Positions 11,966 to 23,189 of a DNA stretch of 64,000 bases are shown here, in pieces; the stretch's first letter is position 1; the number at the start of each line of letters is the position of its first letter. The DNA is taken from NCBI GenBank assembly GCA_023512835.1, contig CM042089.1, positions 17,224,562-17,288,561 of the forward strand, written 5' to 3'. The notes under the pieces were generated by a model. It did not search any database, was not told where the DNA came from, and worked only from the letters and a program-made list of their open reading frames with translations. Both the position numbers and the translations under genes were made by a program. The DNA is from Taxillus chinensis. Taxonomy: Eukaryota; Streptophyta; Magnoliopsida; Santalales; Loranthaceae.

Positions 11966-12528
11966 CTATGCAGAAAAGTCAAGCATACCTAATTTGAGAA
12001 GAAGTTCAGAAAATCTTACATCAAGTAGGGGCTTTGTAAGTATATCCGCCAGTTGATCTTCAGTAGCAACATGTTCCAGGGATATGTGCTTTTTAAGAAC
12101 ATGATCGCGAATGAAATGATGCCTGACCTCAATATGTTTTGTCTTTGGATGCATGACGGGATTATTGCTGATAGCAATAGCACTGGTATTGTCACAGTAG
12201 AGTGGAACAGATGTCATGTTGAAACCGTAATCAGTAAATTGACTTTGCATCCAGAGAAGCTATGCGCAGCAACTCCCAGCAGCAATATATTCCGCTTCAA
12301 CAGTAGATGTTGATACGGAATTCTGCTTCTTACTGAACCAAGAGATCAATCTGTTTCCAAGGAATTGGCATGTACCACTGGTGCTTTTCCTGTCTATGCG
12401 ACACCCGGCAAAATCAGCATCAGAATATCCGGATAAGGCGAAGTTGGACTCTTTTGGGTACCAGAGTCCCAAATTAATTGTCCCTTTGAGATACCTTAAT
12501 ATCCATTTTACGTGAAGCATATGTGACT
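11966..12528 (-). pseudogene. RNase H and pol C-terminus of copia element O
   Basis: Minus-strand frames 12520-12260 and 12250-11966 encode a copia RNase H: KGTxNLGLWYPKES, GYSDADFAGCRIDRKSTSGT, SWFSKKQNSVSTSTVEAEYIAA, then PLYCDNTSAIAISNNPVMH, KHIEVRHHFIRDHV and ADILTKPL. The acidic residues expected for catalysis (SDAD, VEAE, YCDN) are visible. A frameshift near 12255 separates the halves. The upstream end is cut at 12528 by the LTR of element I; RT continues at 27144 on the far side of I, proving the interruption. Confidence 0.9.
12524..12528. repeat. Target-site duplication of element I (TGACT; partner 27144-27148)
   Basis: TGACT occurs directly before the TG of the left LTR and directly after the CA of the right LTR of I, with no mismatch. 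Joining across it restores the O reading through the KES segment of RT. Confidence 0.95.
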
Positions 12529-12776
12529 TGTTGGATCAAACCCAGAATTTGGATAATGCTGATAAAGCCTTATGTAATTTGATCTGAGATCTTTTGTGTT
12601 TATTTGATCATTGCAGAAGATATGTTACTAATCCAGAGATGCACTCGTGAGAGCAAAGCTAAGGACAGGATACATAATCCTGATCCGGACAAGAGTGAGT
12701 GTCGTCAAACACTTGGTAAATAACCAAGTCACAAATACATACGGAATAAGGAACATTCGTACGGACTAAGAACTTA

Positions 12777-13165
12777 AAGGATAAGTGCGGAGTAAGGAAA
12801 CCAGATGCGGAGTAAGGAATCCGGATATCTTACTCGCCCGGAGTAAGGAACTTACATACGGAGTAAGGAACTTACATACGGAGTAAGGAACTTACATGCG
12901 GAGTAAGAAAGCGCTGACACGGAATAAGTCATCAGACTTTTCAAGACTCGCCCGGTGTAAGGAACTTACATACGGAGTAAGGAACTTACATATGGAGTAA
13001 GTAACTTACATACGGAGTAAGGAACTTACATACGGAGTAAGGAACTTACATGCGGAGTAAGGAATACGCGGACACGGACTAAGGATTCCAAGTACTAAAT
13101 AGATACGGAGTAAGCAACCACCGACACGGAGTAAGATTCCGAGCTTCATTAGCTACGGAGTAAGG
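12777..13165 (+). repeat. GGAGTAAGGA minisatellite in I 5' LTR
   Basis: Many copies of CGGAGTAAGGAACTTACATA (20 bp) occur, some in strict tandem (12837-12905 and 12950-13066), with variants such as CGGACTAAGGA and CGGAATAAG on either side. The 3' LTR (26160-26510) has fewer copies, so units are gained and lost. The motif also fills the LTR of O on the opposite strand. Confidence 0.9.
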
Positions 13166-13468
13166 AAAATTACACCGGATCAAGAAGATACTCGCTCAAG
13201 TCAACCGCATTTAAAGTTATCAGCTTGTGGCGTCCCGATGTAAGACGAATTTATTGAGAACCTGAAGAATCTTACACGTGGATCATCCGGATATGTGGAC
13301 ACAACCTTAATTGTAATTGGGAACTCACAAACGCACTTATACTCTTCGAACCCAAGATCTTGAGCTCCACAAACCGCAGCAGTCAAGGCAGAGAGATTAC
13401 CGAGGGATAGTTAGTTTGAACGCATTCCGGAACTACAAGTTCCAAGGTTGTCTCTTAGGAATGTTTTG

Positions 13469-13476
13469 TATAAATA
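13469..13476 (+). promoter_or_regulatory. TATA box of I 5' LTR
   Basis: TATAAATA lies 25 bp downstream of the GGAACT-ACA-AGTTCC inverted repeat and is conserved in the 3' LTR at 26810-26817. It is the likely core promoter for the element's genomic RNA. Confidence 0.6.
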
Positions 13477-13796
13477 TTCATACTTATACATTAAAAAAAT
13501 GATGCATCAATTAAGAATAGACTAATTACTTGTATGCACAAGCGTTTTCATTTTTTTTGGAGATAGAAGTTGGCTAGTGTGTGAGTTCATTTGTAAACAG
13601 AGTGTAAGAGAGTCTTGCTTCTATTTTGTTGTATTTATCTTGTGATAATAAAACAAAATACTTCCACTATCCTGGTTATCTTCCGTGAGTGATTCTATCA
13701 CTTAACTAGATAAGTGTTTGTGTCTTGAGAGAACGAAAAGAGTTTTAATAAGAGCCTATTCACCCCCCTCCCTTTAGGCTCCAAGGGACCATCAAG

Positions 13797-13808
13797 TGGT
13801 ATTAGAGC
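13797..13808 (+). other. Primer-binding site of I, one mismatch
   Basis: TGGTATTAGAGC follows the LTR after two bases. It differs from the initiator Met-tRNA complement by one T in place of C; the O copy at 32289-32300 is exact. Confidence 0.85.
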
Positions 13809-13856
13809 AAGTTCTATTTTGTTCTAAGTAGAGATCCCACTCTTTCAATCTCAGAA

Positions 13857-16160
13857 ATGGCCGAAGAGAGCAAGATATCTTTGTTCAACACTCGCCTTAA
13901 CTCGGAGGTGCATAGGAGCCCATCCCGAATCGAAGCAACAAGTGAAAATGTCGACCCACCTCAACTGCTGCCGCCGCCGCTTCCCAACCACGGAGTTCTT
14001 GGCTTTACTTTAACGAAACCGCCCAAATTCACACCTGAGCTTTTCTCCCAGTGGAAAGCTCGCATGAAGATGTTTATGGTTTGCCATGATCATCTTATGT
14101 GGCCATGTCTTCATTAGGAGATTCCAATTCCGATGACTATCGGAGAAAATGGAGTTAGGAGGCCAAAGACAGATGCTGAACTTACCAACGATGAAAGAGC
14201 CTAGCAGTGCGCTAGTGAAAAGGCTCTGGTTTATGTTACATCGTCCTTGGATTCCGAGGCTTTCACAGACGTCCAGGGCTGCACGACAGCAAAAAGTCGT
14301 TTGGGACAAACCGACAATCCTCTATGAGGGGAGTCAGTCCCAAATGCGAATGTGATCTCGCACTCTCGGACGGAACTTTGAGAGTTTTAATCATAAACCG
14401 GGCGAATCACTCGAAAGCATCTTCGGAGATTCGGCAAGCTCATTCTTGAGTCAAGATCGTCAATGAGCACTATTCTCAATCCCAGATCAATGACAAGTTC
14501 TTTCGCTCCTTGCCGGATCGCTACTACTCCAAACAACTCCAGATGCAATCAGACAAAAACTAGCAGTATGTTCCCCTTGAAGAACGGTATGGAGAGCTGC
14601 GGACTCACGAAGTCAGGTTTAAGTACTCTGACAGGGATGAGAAAATAGCTCGGAAAGAAAAGGGGGTAGCTCTCAAAGCTACAGAATGTCTAAACATACT
14701 GAGGAATGATGATACGGACGTGTCCGAGAATTCGATTTCGACGAGGAGGAGGAGGAGATAGCCCTTCTTGTCAAATCCTTTGAGCGATTCCTACGGAAAA
14801 GCGAAAAGGGTTCGAAGACGCTCATCATCATCGTTCCAAAGGAAGGAGCGACGGAGTCCAGTTCCCAGGAATGCTTCAACTGTGGGAAAACCGGTCACCT
14901 GGGCCAAGGAATGCAGGTCCAAATCAAAAGTGGCCGAGAAAAGTGACAAGGTAACTCCTCGCCGCTCCACCTCGGACAACGGCAAGAGCAAGAGGAAGGC
15001 GCTCGTGACAAAATACATGAGTGGCTCGGAAGAAGAGGAGGAATCCTCGGATGATGAGCCGACCACTAAGCCGAACGTCCGCCTCATGGCAAATATCGAG
15101 GTACCTTCTATCTTCGAGCTCCCTGAGTAAATTAGAATCTCTTACTACCGCATATGATCATGAAAAGAATGAGAGACTAATAATTACTCAAATGTACAAA
15201 GATATGGAAAATCAGAATAAACGTCTTGAATTTACTATTAATAGACTCGAAAAGGATATCACTGACTTCAGAGGAAAAGAAGCTTGGTATCATGATCTAA
15301 GAGCTGAAAATCATTTGTTAAATACCAATCTCTCAGGCCTAAAAGTTATAGTAAAAAGACTCGAAAATGAACTGGAACAGGAAAAGGAAATAAATCGTAA
15401 GTGGCTAAAATCCGGGGAAATAGCCTCTACCTTTAGGACCGATCCCGATGACATCCGAGTCAAACCTGGCCTAGGTTCCGAACCATCAACTTCCATAGCT
15501 CAAGCTACTGAGTGTCCTTCGGATTTCACTCCTAAACTAACCAACTTATATCCTGTTAGTACATCTAAACCGTTGGATGGTTTCATTTCAGGTGGCACCA
15601 TAGTTTATGACTATTGAGTCGAGGCTGTTACTGCACTTCTCGAACCAGTAGCACCCGTAACTAAAGATGAAGGGAAGGCTGCTGCAGTTAAAGCCAAAAC
15701 TGTAGCACCCAAAAAGAAAGACAAAGGTAAGGCTGATGCATTTAGGGCCAAGAGCGCGTCACCCAAACGCAATGGATTAGGCCACAGGGAAGCAGTAGAA
15801 AGTCTCTAGAAATCTAAGAGACCCGTATCCCCGTTTGTACTTCACATTATAGTGTCTGTTCCATCCGTAGGGAAATGGGTCATTATCACTATGATGTTGG
15901 AGTCTATCCGATACTGGCTTTGTAATCAATTTCAATCCAATAAAGATCAGTTTTATAAAAGGGGTTCTTCGAGCAAAACAAAATCTAAATCTAAAAGGAG
16001 TGTCTCTCCAAAGAAAACCCAAATAAAAGAAGCAGTTGAAACTAACAAGTTAATGTCAACTTGGAAAGCTAAGAGTCCTAGCAAAATCAAATCCGTAAAT
16101 GTTGACAATATCGCTTCCCTCTCTAACCGCCCGAAACAAGTTTGGGCACCAAAAGTGTAA
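13857..16160 (+). pseudogene. gag: gag of copia element I (broken)
   Basis: The ATG at 13857 (MAEESKISLFNTRL) matches the start of O gag. Segments PPKFTPELFSQWKARMKMFM, the DUF4219/UBN2-like capsid region (14230-14640), a zinc knuckle near 14875-14920 and a coiled coil (15150-15400, heptads in ERLIITQMYKDMENQ...) follow in order. They are spread over several frames with stops, for example at 14115 and 15129. The zinc knuckle is itself frameshifted: the first half, CFNCGKTGH, and the second half, WAKEC, lie in different frames. The last part, ending VWAPKV at 16158, corresponds to the segment of O with the second knuckle, which is lost here. It would form virus-like particles if intact. Confidence 0.85.
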
Positions 16161-17896
16161 ACTGTTGTCTTTCAGGAGCATCTCTGGAATGCATTGCCGG
16201 ATCACTTGAAGTTAAAGATCAATAAAAGCAAGTGGATCCTTGATAGTGGATGCTCCTGGACATATGACGGGTGATCGGACTCTGCTTGTAGAAGTTAATG
16301 ATAAACAAAGTCCATCCGTTTCATTTGGCGACAAATGCAAAGGTAAGACTGTATCGGTAGTATGACACTTTAACCTGTATCAATCACTAAAGTTGCACTA
16401 GTCGAAGGTTTAAAGCATAATTTGCTAAGTGTCGGTAATTTATGTGACAAAGGATTTCTTGTTTCCTTTTTGTCCAACACCGCGTAAAGAGAAAACTTAT
16501 CCGGAGATGTTAAGTTATCCGGATCAAGAGATGGGGACATATATCCCAGGTGGTCTTAAGAAATAATTCTTCGACCCAGGATGCTTCCTCACGAAAGCAT
16601 CGAGATGAAGATAGTTGGCTATGGCACAATGCGCACATTTAAACTTTAAGACTTTGTCTAAATTAGCGTCACTTGATCTACGGTCTACCCAAACTCAGTT
16701 CTCAGAGACTCCTGCTCGAGAATGCCAACTTGGCAAACCAAACACAAGCCTTTAAGAGCAAATCGGTTTAACCTCAATAACCCCCCCCCCTACATCTTCT
16801 CAATGGACCTCCGGGGGTCTGCCATATCGGCTCCATACTAGTCAGTAGATATACCCTTGTGGTTATCGATGATTTCACCAGCTGACCACATGGGTGATGT
16901 TCCTGAAATCAAAGGATCAAACTTTTGAGCATCTAGTAGATTCTTCTCAATAACCGGAATAAGCAAGAGGACTCACAGTAGCCATTAAATGCCATCAGGA
17001 GTGATGATGGTTAAGATTTTGTTTTCCGAAATTAGATCATAGAGCATGGGCAACAGGCCCCTCCCTCCCTGCCGATGCCGTAACCCCACAACAAAAGTGA
17101 GCGCAAGAATCGTACTTTAGTTGAAGCTAGTAGATCCATGTTAGAGAAAACGCTCTCCTCCGTCGGCCCCCCCCCCCCCCTGGGGGCCCCCCCCTACTAT
17201 GTTCCCCGCAACACTAACTCTAATAAATAAATCTACCATGAAAACACCCTTATGAGATGTGGAGAGGCGAAAACCTTCAATTTCACATTTCGAGCTTTTG
17301 GGTGTACTTGCTATATATCGATAAATGGCAAAGAGACCGGAATAAATTTGAACCAAAAATCCGATGATGGGATTTTGTTGAGTACCAAACTGTCCGGAAC
17401 CTCGGGTACACAAGGCTTATCGGGTCTTCAATAGAAAACTTTTTAAAGTTGAATAATCTATCCATGTGACTTTTGATGAAGCTAATCTTGATTGGTCAAA
17501 AGTGGTTCTTCAAATTCTAATATGGGTCATGGAAGAACGTCGATTATTCATAGTTCGGGTTATACCATACCTCTCAACACGTGCATGGAAACACAACGAA
17601 ATTTTATGGATGATGCTACGGATGACTCGACTCCGGACTACCATTTAGCTCCGGATATACTCCTACGGATACCCAAAATTCGGGCACCTTCAAGCCGTCC
17701 GACCAATGTTAAAGGAAGAACGTTCAAAACCATCTAGTTCAACCATACTCTCAATATGGAAACATCTAGCCCAAAAAAACCCAAACAAAAAAAAAAAAAA
17801 AAAAACCAACCCAAAAAAATCAGCAAATTGTTCAAGATCATCCAACACATGCATAGAATTATAGATGGACTCGAAACCATCCCTCGGATCAAGTGA
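16161..17896 (+). pseudogene. pol: Protease and integrase region of I (severely degraded)
   Basis: Only short islands remain: WILDSGC near 16230 (protease active-site region, frameshifted right after), a pre-integrase stretch near 16610-16760, LVVIDDFTS at 16857-16885 (integrase core), and ERKNRT-like codons near 17098 next to the third catalytic acid. Homopolymer blocks (C runs at 16781-16791, G/C runs at 17167-17192, an A run near 17785-17805) do not occur in the same segment of O. From 17250 onward the integrase C-terminal and linker segment is recognisable but in shifting frames. This stretch is much more decayed than the RT that follows. Real decay, template switching or assembly error are all possible. 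Confidence 0.75.
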
Positions 17897-19511
17897 TTGG
17901 TGATCCTACTTGTTGGTGTAAGAACAAGAGCAGCCACCTCCAACATAAGTCTTTACTCGTGTTTTCTATCTCAAATAGAACCAAAGGTGGTAGATGAAGC
18001 TCTTCAAGATTCGAATTGGATAGAAGCCATGCAAGAAGAGCTGAATCGGTTTAAGAGAAATAATGTGTGGACCTTAGTACCAAGGCCTAAGTCTCAACAA
18101 GTCATTGGCGTTAAATGGGTGTTCCGGAACAAGCTTGATACGGATGGAATAGTAATCCGGAACAAAGCCAGACTGGTAGCCAAAGGATATCGTCAAGAAG
18201 AAGGAATAGATTATGATGAAACCTTTGCTCCGGTAGCCAGACTTGAGGCAATCCGAATGTTTCTGGCGTATGCTTCATATGAAAACTTCATAGCTTATCA
18301 AATGGACGTCAAGAGCGCATTCCTGAATGGAGACCTTCAAGAGGAGGTGTATGTTGAACAACCTCCCGGCTTCATTGAACCTAAGGCAGGACATCTTGTC
18401 TACAAACTTCAAGAAAGCTCTATATGGTTTGAAGCAAGCTCCAAGAGCCTGGTACGACACACTCGTCGAATTCCTACTTGCTCATAACTTCCAAAAAGGG
18501 AAGATAGACACCACCCTATTTCTACGAAAAGAGAAAGGACACACTCTGATCGTACAAATATACGTGGATGATATCATTTTCGGATCAATGAATCCGAAGC
18601 TTTGTGAAGAGTTTGCTAAGTTGATGACAGGCAAGTTTGAAATGAGCATGATGGGAGAACTGTCCTACTTCCTTGGAATAGAAGTTAAACAATTAAAGGA
18701 AGGAATCTTCATTAATCAAGCTAAGTACACTCGCGATCTTATTAAGAAGTTTGGTATGGAAGGTTCATCTCCCGTCAAAACTCCCATGCCTGTTAGTGCC
18801 AAGTTAGATCCGGATGTGGACGGCATATCAATAAATGTGACTGACTATAGAGGGATGATCGGATCCTTGCTGTATCTTACAGCAAGTCGCCCAGACATTA
18901 TGTTTGCAACCTGCATCTGTGCACGATACCAGGCGAATCCCAAGGAGTCACATATGCTTCTTGTAAAACGGATATTAAGGTATCTCAAGGGAACGATGAA
19001 TTTGGGACTCTGGTACCCAAAGGAGTCCAACTTCACCTTATCCGGATACTCTAATGCTGACTTCACTGGATGTCGCATCGACAGAAAAAGCACAAGCGGT
19101 ACGTGTCAGTTTCTAGGAAATAGATTGATCTCATGGTTCAGTAAGAAGCAGAATTCGGTATCAACCTCTACCGCTGAGGCGGAATATATAGTCTGCCAGG
19201 AAGTTCTTTGCGCACAACTACTTTGGATGCAAAGTCAACTTACTGACTACGGTTTCAACATGTCATCTATTCCACTTTATTGTGACAACACTAGTGCAAT
19301 TGCCATCAGCAACAATCCTGTCATGCATCCTAAGATGAAGCACATTGAGGTCAAGTATCACTTCATACGCGATCATGTTCTCAAAAAGCATATTTCACTG
19401 GAACATGTTGCTACTGAAGATTAATTAGCAGACATACTTACAAAGCCCCTACCTGATGCGAGGTTCTCTGAACTACTCTTCCGATTAAGTATGCTTGACT
19501 TCTCTGCATAG
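17897..19511 (+). pseudogene. pol: Reverse transcriptase and RNase H of I (nearly intact)
   Basis: Frame 17897-18410 carries the RT N-terminus ([42 protein letters not shown]). After a frameshift near 18400, frame 18400-19424 carries [13 protein letters not shown], the catalytic YVDD at 18561-18572, FLGIEVKQLKEGIF, GSLLYLTASRPD and RNase H (GYSNADFTGCRIDRKSTSGT, STAEAEY, YCDNTSAIAI). The first RNase H aspartate motif reads SNAD where O has SDAD. A TAA at 19422 ends the frame; homology runs on to ADILTKPL-like sequence and the natural stop at 19509-19511. It matches the two pieces of O pol (28026-27144 and 12528-11966) across the junction interrupted there. Confidence 0.9.
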
Positions 19512-20562
19512 CTTCACATTTGCATTACCCAATAGTATATTTACCGTCGAACATGCATTATACGTTTCTTGAAAGTAGTAGAGACTTCCCGATCGTATTG
19601 CTGATCATACTTACAGTTTAACGACTTCATGCTTCTGACATTAATCTCAACCTCATATTGGGAGGATGCTTGCGTTTCCCGACTGAAGTCGTTTAAGCTA
19701 ACATAATTACAGTTTATATGATTTACCTCTTTCGGGTTCATGATCTTAACTTCCATTAATCACCACGTGACAAAAGCATGTTCATTTAGATTACTCTATT
19801 AACATGCATAGTTAAAGAAGTGAAATGGGTTAGTTTGGAATGCCTGGTGGATGAATACTCAATCGTAGTCCGGTGGCCTTCGACGTATAGTTTCCTAAAA
19901 AGATAGACAGTCTTGAATTCTACAATCCAGGAAATGTCAACCGAGAGGATTGCACAATCTACGGGGGAGAAAATGCTTTATATATTATTCAGTAATACCC
20001 CCCGTATATGTCTCATGACCTCTTTCCTGACTGTCTATCTGAGGGGGAGCTTTTCATTGAGAGGATTAGATGATCTACGGGGGAGCAACAATGAACCCCT
20101 AATATGTCTCGGATTCTCCTTCCTCTAAACTTTTACTTCCGGATCTGACTGGACATGCTGTTTTGAATCAGAAAAGCGGCATATTTGGATGTATTTTCCT
20201 TCTTCAACCATGCATTTTAATCGGCTAATCATCTGCCTTCTTTTGACATGTGTTCGCTCTATCATTTTTCACTCATGAATCCTAATGTGGCCAAATCATA
20301 TGCTCTCTAATTAATCTTAGCTACGTTGTTCAGCAAGACGGTTCCACTATGTTGACCTATATGAACCTGTGTATTGCTGTCTGACATATGCCCTGATTCA
20401 GTAATATTGATCATTTTCACGTATGCATATGTCTACTACATTCTTAGCCATGCATGAGTTCTGTTTCTCATTAGTTCAGATTATATTGTTTTTCACTGAT
20501 TATCTTCTCCAATCCGTACTAATCCTTGCCTGTTAAGCTTTTGTATTTTCAGTTTATCCTTA
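19512..20562 (+). other. Spacer of I after pol, with multiple polypurine motifs
   Basis: No gene is supported. Three purine tracts, CGGGGGAGA (19962-19970), GAGGGGGAGC (20041-20050) and CGGGGGAGC (20078-20086), mirror those of O. The spacer resumes at 22567 after solo LTR S1. Confidence 0.65.
20558..20562. repeat. Target-site duplication of S1 (CCTTA; partner 22562-22566)
   Basis: CCTTA flanks S1 on both sides without mismatch, so S1 is a complete solo LTR that integrated into element I. Confidence 0.95.
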
Positions 20563-21122
20563 TGTAAGGACCCGTACCTTGAGTTAGTCACGGTTTTGCC
20601 TTCTGAGTAGGGTTTTTTCTAGATTTTGACCTAGTGAATGGGCTCAAATGAATTCACGTGCAAAAGGAAAGATGCTTAGAATGATGTCCTCTATCTACCA
20701 CAGAAGTTTCAGGCCAAACGGACATGTATGTGAGGTGCACGTGAAATGGGTCCATTTCACGTGCAAGTGTGGTTGTCTTCTACATGATGCAAGGAGGCTA
20801 GGGGTGAAGTTTGAGCGCATTTGGGGTGCATATGGAGTTGCACGTGAATTGGGAAATTCACGTTCAAATTGGCGTGCAGCCATATTTTTGCATGGTTCCC
20901 TTGGTTTTGACATTCTAATGATCTTTCTCCAAAGGACCATGTTGAAATTCTGAGTATTTTGGCCTATATGGGTGCGGAAAGGTGCTAACTTGTGTGATCA
21001 AAACTACATCGTTTTGATCCTGGGATTTACTTAATCAAAACTACGTCGTTTTGATGTGGGTAGTGTCTATATAATGAGGGCTTGAGTTTGAGTTTAGGGT
21101 TCTTGTGTTCTTCTTTCTTTGC

Positions 21123-21162
<40 letters not shown>

Positions 21163-21283
21163 CTCCGGGCAGTTGCCGTGGTGGTTCGCGTCGTTGGAAG
21201 CTGTCTAGCGTAGAGGTTAGGACAAAAGTCTGAGGTAGGGATTCATGTTCTTCTTAACTCTCCTCTGTTCTAGGATATTCGCC

Positions 21284-21327
<44 letters not shown>

Positions 21328-22561
21328 AATCCATATAGGTGTGATCTCCTATATGGATGTTGGCCTTCAGTGGCATGTTCGTTGATTTCGATGTTGAATT
21401 TGGCCTGAGGATTTTCTGGGTTTATTTATGCCCACCATGTGTTTGATGAAATGTCCGTGAGGCCCGCACACTATGTATTTGATAAAATGTCTGTGAGGGC
21501 TCGCATGCCATGTATTCAATATAATGCCCTGTGAGACCTTGTATATGAGTGTCGATGATATACCTGTGTGACTGGTGTGTACTGTGTTTGATTTGTATTT
21601 TATAAAAAGCCTGTGAGGCCGATGTGTGTGGCTTGCATCCGACCATGTTGGTCCCTCTGAAATAAAGTGTAAATGCTTGTCTTGAGTTTACATGTTGAGA
21701 TGTAATGCTATCTTCGTTCGCTGGTCTGTTTGAGACTGAGCTGAGATATGGGCCAGGCACAATAGCTGGACCCCTTGAGATTTGGCCAGGACGTGGTCCT
21801 GAGTCTCGGTGTAGCACTCACGACGGTGGGCTAAGTCTACACCCATTCCTGAGGGTAGGTATGGCGCCCGAGGAGGTGGTTGACCATATCTGACTCGGGT
21901 GGAAAATGTTGCATTGGTGTCCATGCAACATTCGCCTGGATGTGGTATGTCATGTCGCCGTGGTGGCGGGGTGTCTTCTGCCCTCCAGTGCGGGCTCAGG
22001 TAAAGAGTGTTTCCTGGGTGATGTTTCTTGCTTTAGCCTTAGGCACGACACGAGCACAAGCATACACATATCATGCATGTTGTAGAGCGGGACGGGTCTG
22101 GGGAGACTGGATCCCTACTGAGCTATGGTTTGCTCACCCCTCCTATAAACTGTTCTTTTGCAGGGTTTAGCAGGCGGTAGGTGAAGGCTGAGGAGCTAGG
22201 TCCCTGAGGCTGGGAGTTTTATGTTATTTCCTTTGTTGTACTCTGGTTTTATGTTCTGGAATTTGGTTTGGTTTTATTTGTAACAGTACACTTGGCTTCA
22301 TAGGGGTTTTTCCCCGACTGGGTTGTAATAAACATTTAGTCTTTGAAATGAAATAAAATGAGATGTTATTCAATTTGTGTTTGTGTGCATGGTTTGGGAG
22401 CAGGAGCATGCCCCTTGGCATGTTAGCCTGGTTGTGCAGGTTTGGGACAGCACCGGTGCCAGAAGTCCTTTTAAGGTGCTTGCACCAACCCCTTGTCCCT
22501 TCGGGTGCGGGCATGGGCTGTCACTACTCATTTCCAAGTGGAAGGAAATTGGGGCGTGACA
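20563..22561 (+). mobile_element. S1: solo gypsy LTR inserted in element I
   Basis: The 1999-bp sequence starts TGTAAGGACCC and ends TTGGGGCGTGACA, the same end types as the G1/G2/G3 LTRs, and has a perfect TSD. It holds no PBS, PPT or coding sequence, so it arose by recombination between two LTRs. It contains a promoter-type module (20621-21077), a GA microsatellite (21127-21161), a TA microsatellite (about 21285-21324), and an 11-bp perfect inverted repeat ATCCATATAGG/CCTATATGGAT (21329-21339 and 21348-21358). Confidence 0.93.
20621..21077 (+). promoter_or_regulatory. U3 promoter module of S1 with CACGTG palindromes and TATA
   Basis: A perfect 14-bp inverted repeat around GT (20736-20749 and 20752-20765, core GCACGTGAAATGG) and a second one (20842-20850 and 20855-20863, ACGTGAATT) present G-box hexamers in facing pairs. 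Two ATCAAAACTACxTCGTTTTGAT blocks follow (20998-21018 and 21034-21055) and then TATATAA near 21069. The layout is collinear with the Athila-like LTR at 51141-51590. Plant bZIP and bHLH factors bind CACGTG, so this is probably a regulated promoter; activity is inferred. Confidence 0.6.
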
Positions 22562-23189
22562 CCTTATTTAGCTACAGGTTCAGATTTTCTTTGCAACCGT
22601 ATCGATAAATCCAGTCCATAGTCTCGGATTTGAAGTGTTGTGGTACTTCTCTTCTCTTCGACTTTTTGACTGCAAAGGAATCTACTCTACTCTCTCACCG
22701 AACTCTGTTTACTACGGACAAGGTCTATTATTCATCCGGATACTCTTCCACGAATATTATTTACTCCGGATGATTGTCGGCTCTTTCCTCCGGACTCCTG
22801 ACACTGTTCAATTGTGACAATCCATGTATACTCATATGTCGCATGCTTTTGAGGAGGAATAATGATGATTCATTAAATACATATCTCGGGTTGCACACAC
22901 ACTTCTCTGGATGGCAACCAGTTGTTATCTTTACTTGGTCATGCGGTCTCCACGACATCGTTTCATTCGGAGGCGTATCGATATCCAGACTAATGACATC
23001 AACATGTCACGCGGGTCCCTATCTCACTCGCACATTCCTAGGCCCACTGACATTTGCGGACTCGGTCTTATATGTTCTGATCATTCTTGCGAAGCACGAG
23101 TATTGCTCATTTCAAATCCCTAAACCTCTCGTTGCTCCTTCCACTATCAAGACCTCACCTTTCATCTTGTCCTTCCAATCTAATCTGCA
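22562..23189 (+). other. Spacer of I between S1 and ORF3
   Basis: This is the remainder of the post-pol spacer. An open frame from 22774 overlaps it but homology to O ORF3 starts only at the ATG at 23190, so I do not count this part as coding. Confidence 0.55.

Larger units (their letters stand above)
12529..13794 (+). repeat. I 5' LTR
   Basis: The LTR starts TGTTGGATCAAACCC and ends GGGACCATCA. It contains a minisatellite of GGAGTAAGGA units, an ACACGTGG box near 13273 followed by ATCCGGAT, a perfect GGAACT/AGTTCC inverted repeat (13429-13443) and a TATAAATA box at 13469-13476. The order fits U3 repeats, upstream elements, then core promoter. Confidence 0.93.

Noticed and set aside
12837..13066. 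CRISPR-like array of 20-bp repeats
   Set aside because: The repeats are direct tandems with no unique spacers, lie inside a plant LTR U3 and occur in both LTRs; there are no cas genes.
22774..23189. ORF3 of I starting at 22774
   Set aside because: The open frame extends upstream, but homology with O starts at the ATG at 23190 in a different frame, so the extension is chance.
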